NCBI GenBank assembly: GCA_014377445.1
Contig: JACMPP010000067.1
Location: forward strand, 22,753-86,752
Length of the DNA: 64,000 nucleotides
Origin: Oligoflexus sp.
GTDB lineage: Bacteria > Bdellovibrionota_B > Oligoflexia > Oligoflexales > Oligoflexaceae
Direction: 5' to 3'
Shown: positions 61,713 through 64,000 of the stretch, in pieces
Layout of the letters: each line of letters begins with the position of its first letter
How positions within the stretch are numbered: position 1 is the first letter of the stretch
Notes under the pieces: generated by a model
Told to the model about the DNA's origin: nothing
Databases searched by the model: none
The model's input: only the letters and a program-made list of their open reading frames with translations
Position numbers and translations under genes: made by a program

Positions 61713-63158
61713 TTACGGACACTTCTTCGCTTTGATGGCGAGCAGCATCTTCTCGATACTGGTCTTAACTTCGACATAATTCTTGTCGGCGGTGGGCACA
61801 GGACCTTTGACATCAGCGATATGCGCGGTGATCTTGTCGTCGACGGCTTTACAGGTCGCCGCATCCTTCTTCGTGACTTTAAGATAGGATGGTCCGGTGT
61901 ATCCCGTGCCTTTCTTCAGAATCCAAGCTTCTTTCGCAGCCCAGATCTCATGCTCCCAGGCCCAACTCGTCGCCGAGGCCGTGATACCGATTAAAGATGC
62001 AAGGAGTTTGACGGCAAAAAAGAACGGTCTAAGAATCAGTGGAGGAGCTACGGATAGCTTGATCAAAATAGCCCCCTTCAGGGCCTTGATCTCTTGGCCG
62101 TCATAGGTAATGCCACCCCAGAACATGGCAGGCGTTTTACTTCCACCAACAGTAGCGGAAACGGGCCATGCAGTCTCAAAAACCATGAGTTTGGCTTCGA
62201 TAGTCGCGGTGGCCGGACCGATTTGTGCACCCGGACCCACGAACATATCCACACCAATGGTCGGACTCATCGTGAGGGTCGCGGATCCTATTTTACGGGC
62301 TGTGAGGTTGAAGAGAAGCTCAGCTCTCGCTGTGATACCTAATTTGACGACGATCTGGAGCGCAGGCAGTCCGTAAACGGGAATGGCTGCATCCAATAGT
62401 GGAGGGATCGGGGCGGAGTACTTGAACCCCTTCGCTGTGGTGACTTCATGCGCGAGGACTGTCTGACCGAAGGCCGTTCCTGTCACAGAGGCCGTCGGCT
62501 TCATCATTTTTGTGGCTGAATCCGAACCGATTTCTGCTTTAGCGACGAGCTCAAAAGTCTTTGCACCTTTGAGAAACATTCGTTTACCGAGAATGTAGAC
62601 GTTGATCCAGTACTTCGATGTAATCATCAGATTATCGGTGCCGATCTCGAGATTGGTAGCAACACGAATTTTTTCTTTTTTACGAAGGTTCGACAGAGTC
62701 GTTCTCAGATCGCTCTTCTCGGCTGGAGTATCCATGCCCGTCGCACCAGCTTTTTTGGCTTCGGCGGGAGTGATAGCATCCCAATCAGGCTTTTGCGACG
62801 CTTCCATCTTCGTATTGACCTGAGCCGTGGTCCGAGGCGTGTCTTTGCTACTGAAGAAGATAGCGCCCGTATCAACGAACATCTTAGGCCCGAGCTTCTG
62901 GATCTTGCCTTCTTCCAGCTTCCAGAACCCACTGAGTTTCCAGAGAACACCACTGCCTTCCACGGTGGCTGGCGCCTTATCCACGCTGGTATCTGGTATT
63001 GTCGCCGTGACCTGTTTCGCATCTTTGGCGTCTGTTTTGGTGTCCAGTACCGCTTTTTTGCCGGTAACGGCCATCAGGGTCGCATCTTCACCGGCTGGTT
63101 TACAGGCCGTGGTGAAGCTCAAACTCATTAGAATGGAAAGTAGTAATATCCGCATCAT
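61713..63158 (-). CDS. Large lipoprotein of unknown function
   Basis: A 481-residue lipoprotein (lipobox TTAC, Cys19). A Lys/Thr/Asp-rich spacer (about 25-65) is followed by a beta-rich domain to about residue 400, containing long amphipathic strands (IRVATNLEIGTDNLMITSKYWINVYIL, RAELLFNLTARKIGSATLTMSPTIGVDMFVGPGAQIG). One hydrophobic helix lies at about 380-400 (LRPFFFAVKLLASLIGITASATSW). The C-terminus has a Cys pair (ATCKAVDD, KKCP). No family recognised. It is transcribed together with, and 85 bases ahead of, the HEAT-like protein, so the two probably act together in the periplasm or at the outer membrane. Confidence 0.72.
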   Translation of the reverse strand: MMRILLLSILMSLSFTTACKPAGEDATLMAVTGKKAVLDTKTDAKDAKQVTATIPDTSVDKAPATVEGSGVLWKLSGFWKLEEGKIQKLGPKMFVDTGAIFFSSKDTPRTTAQVNTKMEASQKPDWDAITPAEAKKAGATGMDTPAEKSDLRTTLSNLRKKEKIRVATNLEIGTDNLMITSKYWINVYILGKRMFLKGAKTFELVAKAEIGSDSATKMMKPTASVTGTAFGQTVLAHEVTTAKGFKYSAPIPPLLDAAIPVYGLPALQIVVKLGITARAELLFNLTARKIGSATLTMSPTIGVDMFVGPGAQIGPATATIEAKLMVFETAWPVSATVGGSKTPAMFWGGITYDGQEIKALKGAILIKLSVAPPLILRPFFFAVKLLASLIGITASATSWAWEHEIWAAKEAWILKKGTGYTGPSYLKVTKKDAATCKAVDDKITAHIADVKGPVPTADKNYVEVKTSIEKMLLAIKAKKCP

Positions 63159-63501
63159 CGCCTCGATGTAAGAGTGACTAAGGCGTTATCGGTAGTTTTT
63201 GGAAAGGCATAAGTGAATTCAGGGATAATAAAATATATTTTTGGTCAGAATCCCAGACAGGACGTAAAACACCGTAATCAATTGCATTCTAAACAATGTT
63301 TTCGCTCGACTTGTGCTCTGTTAAAGAAAAAGGCCTGGGCGAATCAGTCGGGAAGGCTTCCTAAATCAGCCTTCCGGTAAGAATTCAGGCGTAAAGATTT
63401 AGGGATTTGTCAGGCGCGCGCAGGCTGCCTTTCGAATTGAGAGATTTAAGAACACGAATGCTGAGCCGATGGATTCGTAACAAAGAAGAGTCGGTCGATG
63501 T
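63159..63501. other. Intergenic region with a perfect hairpin
   Basis: No gene is seen in these 343 bases. GGAAGGCT (63351-63358) and AGCCTTCC (63368-63375) form a perfect eight-base stem with a nine-base loop, without a T run, so it is not a plain terminator. The AT-rich 63215-63300 stretch may hold the promoter of the lipoprotein operon on the minus strand. Confidence 0.4.
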
Positions 63502-63804
63502 TCACAACAGCCCCCCTTTCTCGATTTCGTTTTGAAAGCTTATGGCGGCCATTCCAAAACTATAGTCCACGGCGTCCTGAGTCGTATTTTTGAAGACCAA
63601 TAGCGAGTTGTTGGTAATGCCTTTACCGTCCGAATCGTGGGAGCCGTCGGGCGTCGCGTCCGAAGCACCGTTCGTGCCGCTATATTTTTCGCCGCTCGGA
63701 TCGCCATTTTTATGATTCGGCAGCTGCGGATGATCGCCAGCGCAGCCGAGACTCAAGGCTAGCGTTATGGCGGTGGCGTATCGCATGAGCATTTGTGAAA
63801 TCAT
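63502..63804 (-). CDS. Small lipoprotein of unknown function
   Basis: A 100-residue lipoprotein if started at ATG 63804, with AAGGAG about a dozen bases upstream; further in-frame Met codons at 63792 and 63786 are possible. The signal ends in a lipobox LSLGC. The mature part begins with a Gly/Ser/Asp/Asn-rich, disordered stretch and ends in a short ordered segment (NSLLVFKNTTQDAVDYSFG). No family recognised. It stands alone. Confidence 0.6.
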   Translation of the reverse strand: MISQMLMRYATAITLALSLGCAGDHPQLPNHKNGDPSGEKYSGTNGASDATPDGSHDSDGKGITNNSLLVFKNTTQDAVDYSFGMAAISFQNEIEKGGLL

Positions 63805-63969
63805 GAAAAGCTCTAGCTCCTTAGACAAGAGCTTTGACCAACGTTCAAGTTCGGCTGATCTCACGCCTGAGTTGACAGGAAGTTTTAAAAGCCCATTTTG
63901 TTGTGCAATATCAATTGATTATATAGACATAATTTTAGGAATAAAATTTGCTCAGCAGGGGATTTTTCG

Positions 63970-64000
63970 GTGAAAGTTGGCGATTTGCCTAAACAAGAAA
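63970..64000 (+). CDS. Possible start of a gene at the right edge (partial)
   Basis: GTG at 63970 begins an open frame (MKVGDLPKQE) that runs off the right edge; AGGGG lies about 9-13 bases upstream and an AT-rich stretch (63895-63950) precedes it. Only ten codons are visible, so nothing can be said about function. Confidence 0.35.
   Translation, partial: MKVGDLPKQE

Noticed and set aside
1..64000. CRISPR arrays, insertion sequences, tRNA/rRNA genes, prophage genes
   Set aside because: I looked through the gene-free stretches and the gene products and saw no spaced direct repeats, transposase or integrase motifs, or cloverleaf sequences that I could support.

Overview
The window looks like chromosomal DNA from a free-living Gram-negative bacterium. 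Many products carry Sec or lipoprotein signals, several look like outer-membrane barrels, and there is a PBP1b-type transglycosylase/transpeptidase. The mix of a Bacteroidetes-style acyl-ornithine arginine cluster, a HexR/Entner-Doudoroff locus, a liv transporter and many lineage-specific lipoproteins is compatible with Bdellovibrionota/Oligoflexia or another deep proteobacterial lineage. That placement is inference; I see no rRNA or tRNA gene here that could settle it. I recognise no insertion sequence, phage, integron or CRISPR array, and coding style looks even across the window.

Layout. 1-1348 (minus) is the N-terminal part of a SWIM zinc-finger protein, probably an SNF2-type helicase, running off the left edge. 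1863-9611 holds housekeeping genes: an M13 metallopeptidase, a UbiB/ABC1 kinase-like protein, an AlkB-type dioxygenase, rlmM and the kbl-tdh threonine degradation pair, which ends at a strong terminator. 9757-11664 (minus) holds a ricin-type lectin lipoprotein and a small sugar-phosphate transferase. 11930-16616 (minus) is a tight five-gene operon: VTC-domain protein, DUF4956 membrane protein, anchored propeller-like protein, outer-membrane barrel and CotH kinase-like protein. 16762-21750 (minus) is one 1662-residue Ser/Thr kinase-AAA ATPase-GAF-GGDEF signalling protein. 22001-25576 holds a high-molecular-weight FabG, a haem-motif lipoprotein, apaG and a barrel protein. 25730-30851 is a coupled DUF2760-Hsp70-Hsp70 operon. 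31070-36109 (minus) holds mrcB, a TPR lipoprotein, a DUF4360 protein and a PDZ-thioredoxin fusion. 36239-41258 (minus) is livKHMGF with an internal hairpin after livK. 41609-47182 holds hemH with an extra cysteine cluster, two membrane proteins, a lipoprotein followed by an unlisted 34-codon membrane peptide, a receiver-TPR protein and a prolyl-hydroxylase-like enzyme.

47503-51989 is a translationally coupled arginine operon (GNAT, argC, argD, argF', argB) preceded by a perfect inverted repeat. Its transcarbamylase is of the acyl-ornithine type and carries Thr at the residue that separates succinyl- from acetyl-ornithine enzymes. 51986-54146 (minus) is a four-gene envelope operon with features of metal handling. 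54353-59743 includes a DUF420 protein, a LNS2/App1-like lipoprotein and the eda-glk / hexR divergent locus. 59828-63158 (minus) pairs a lipoprotein with a 599-residue protein that resembles, by eye, the N-terminal lipid-transfer module of vitellogenin/MTP. The right edge has a short lipoprotein and the possible start of another gene.

My best candidates for under-described biology are the VTC/DUF4956/propeller/barrel/CotH operon, the vitellogenin-like pair, the kinase-ATPase-GGDEF fusion and the Thr90 transcarbamylase. All domain assignments are by eye, with no database search.
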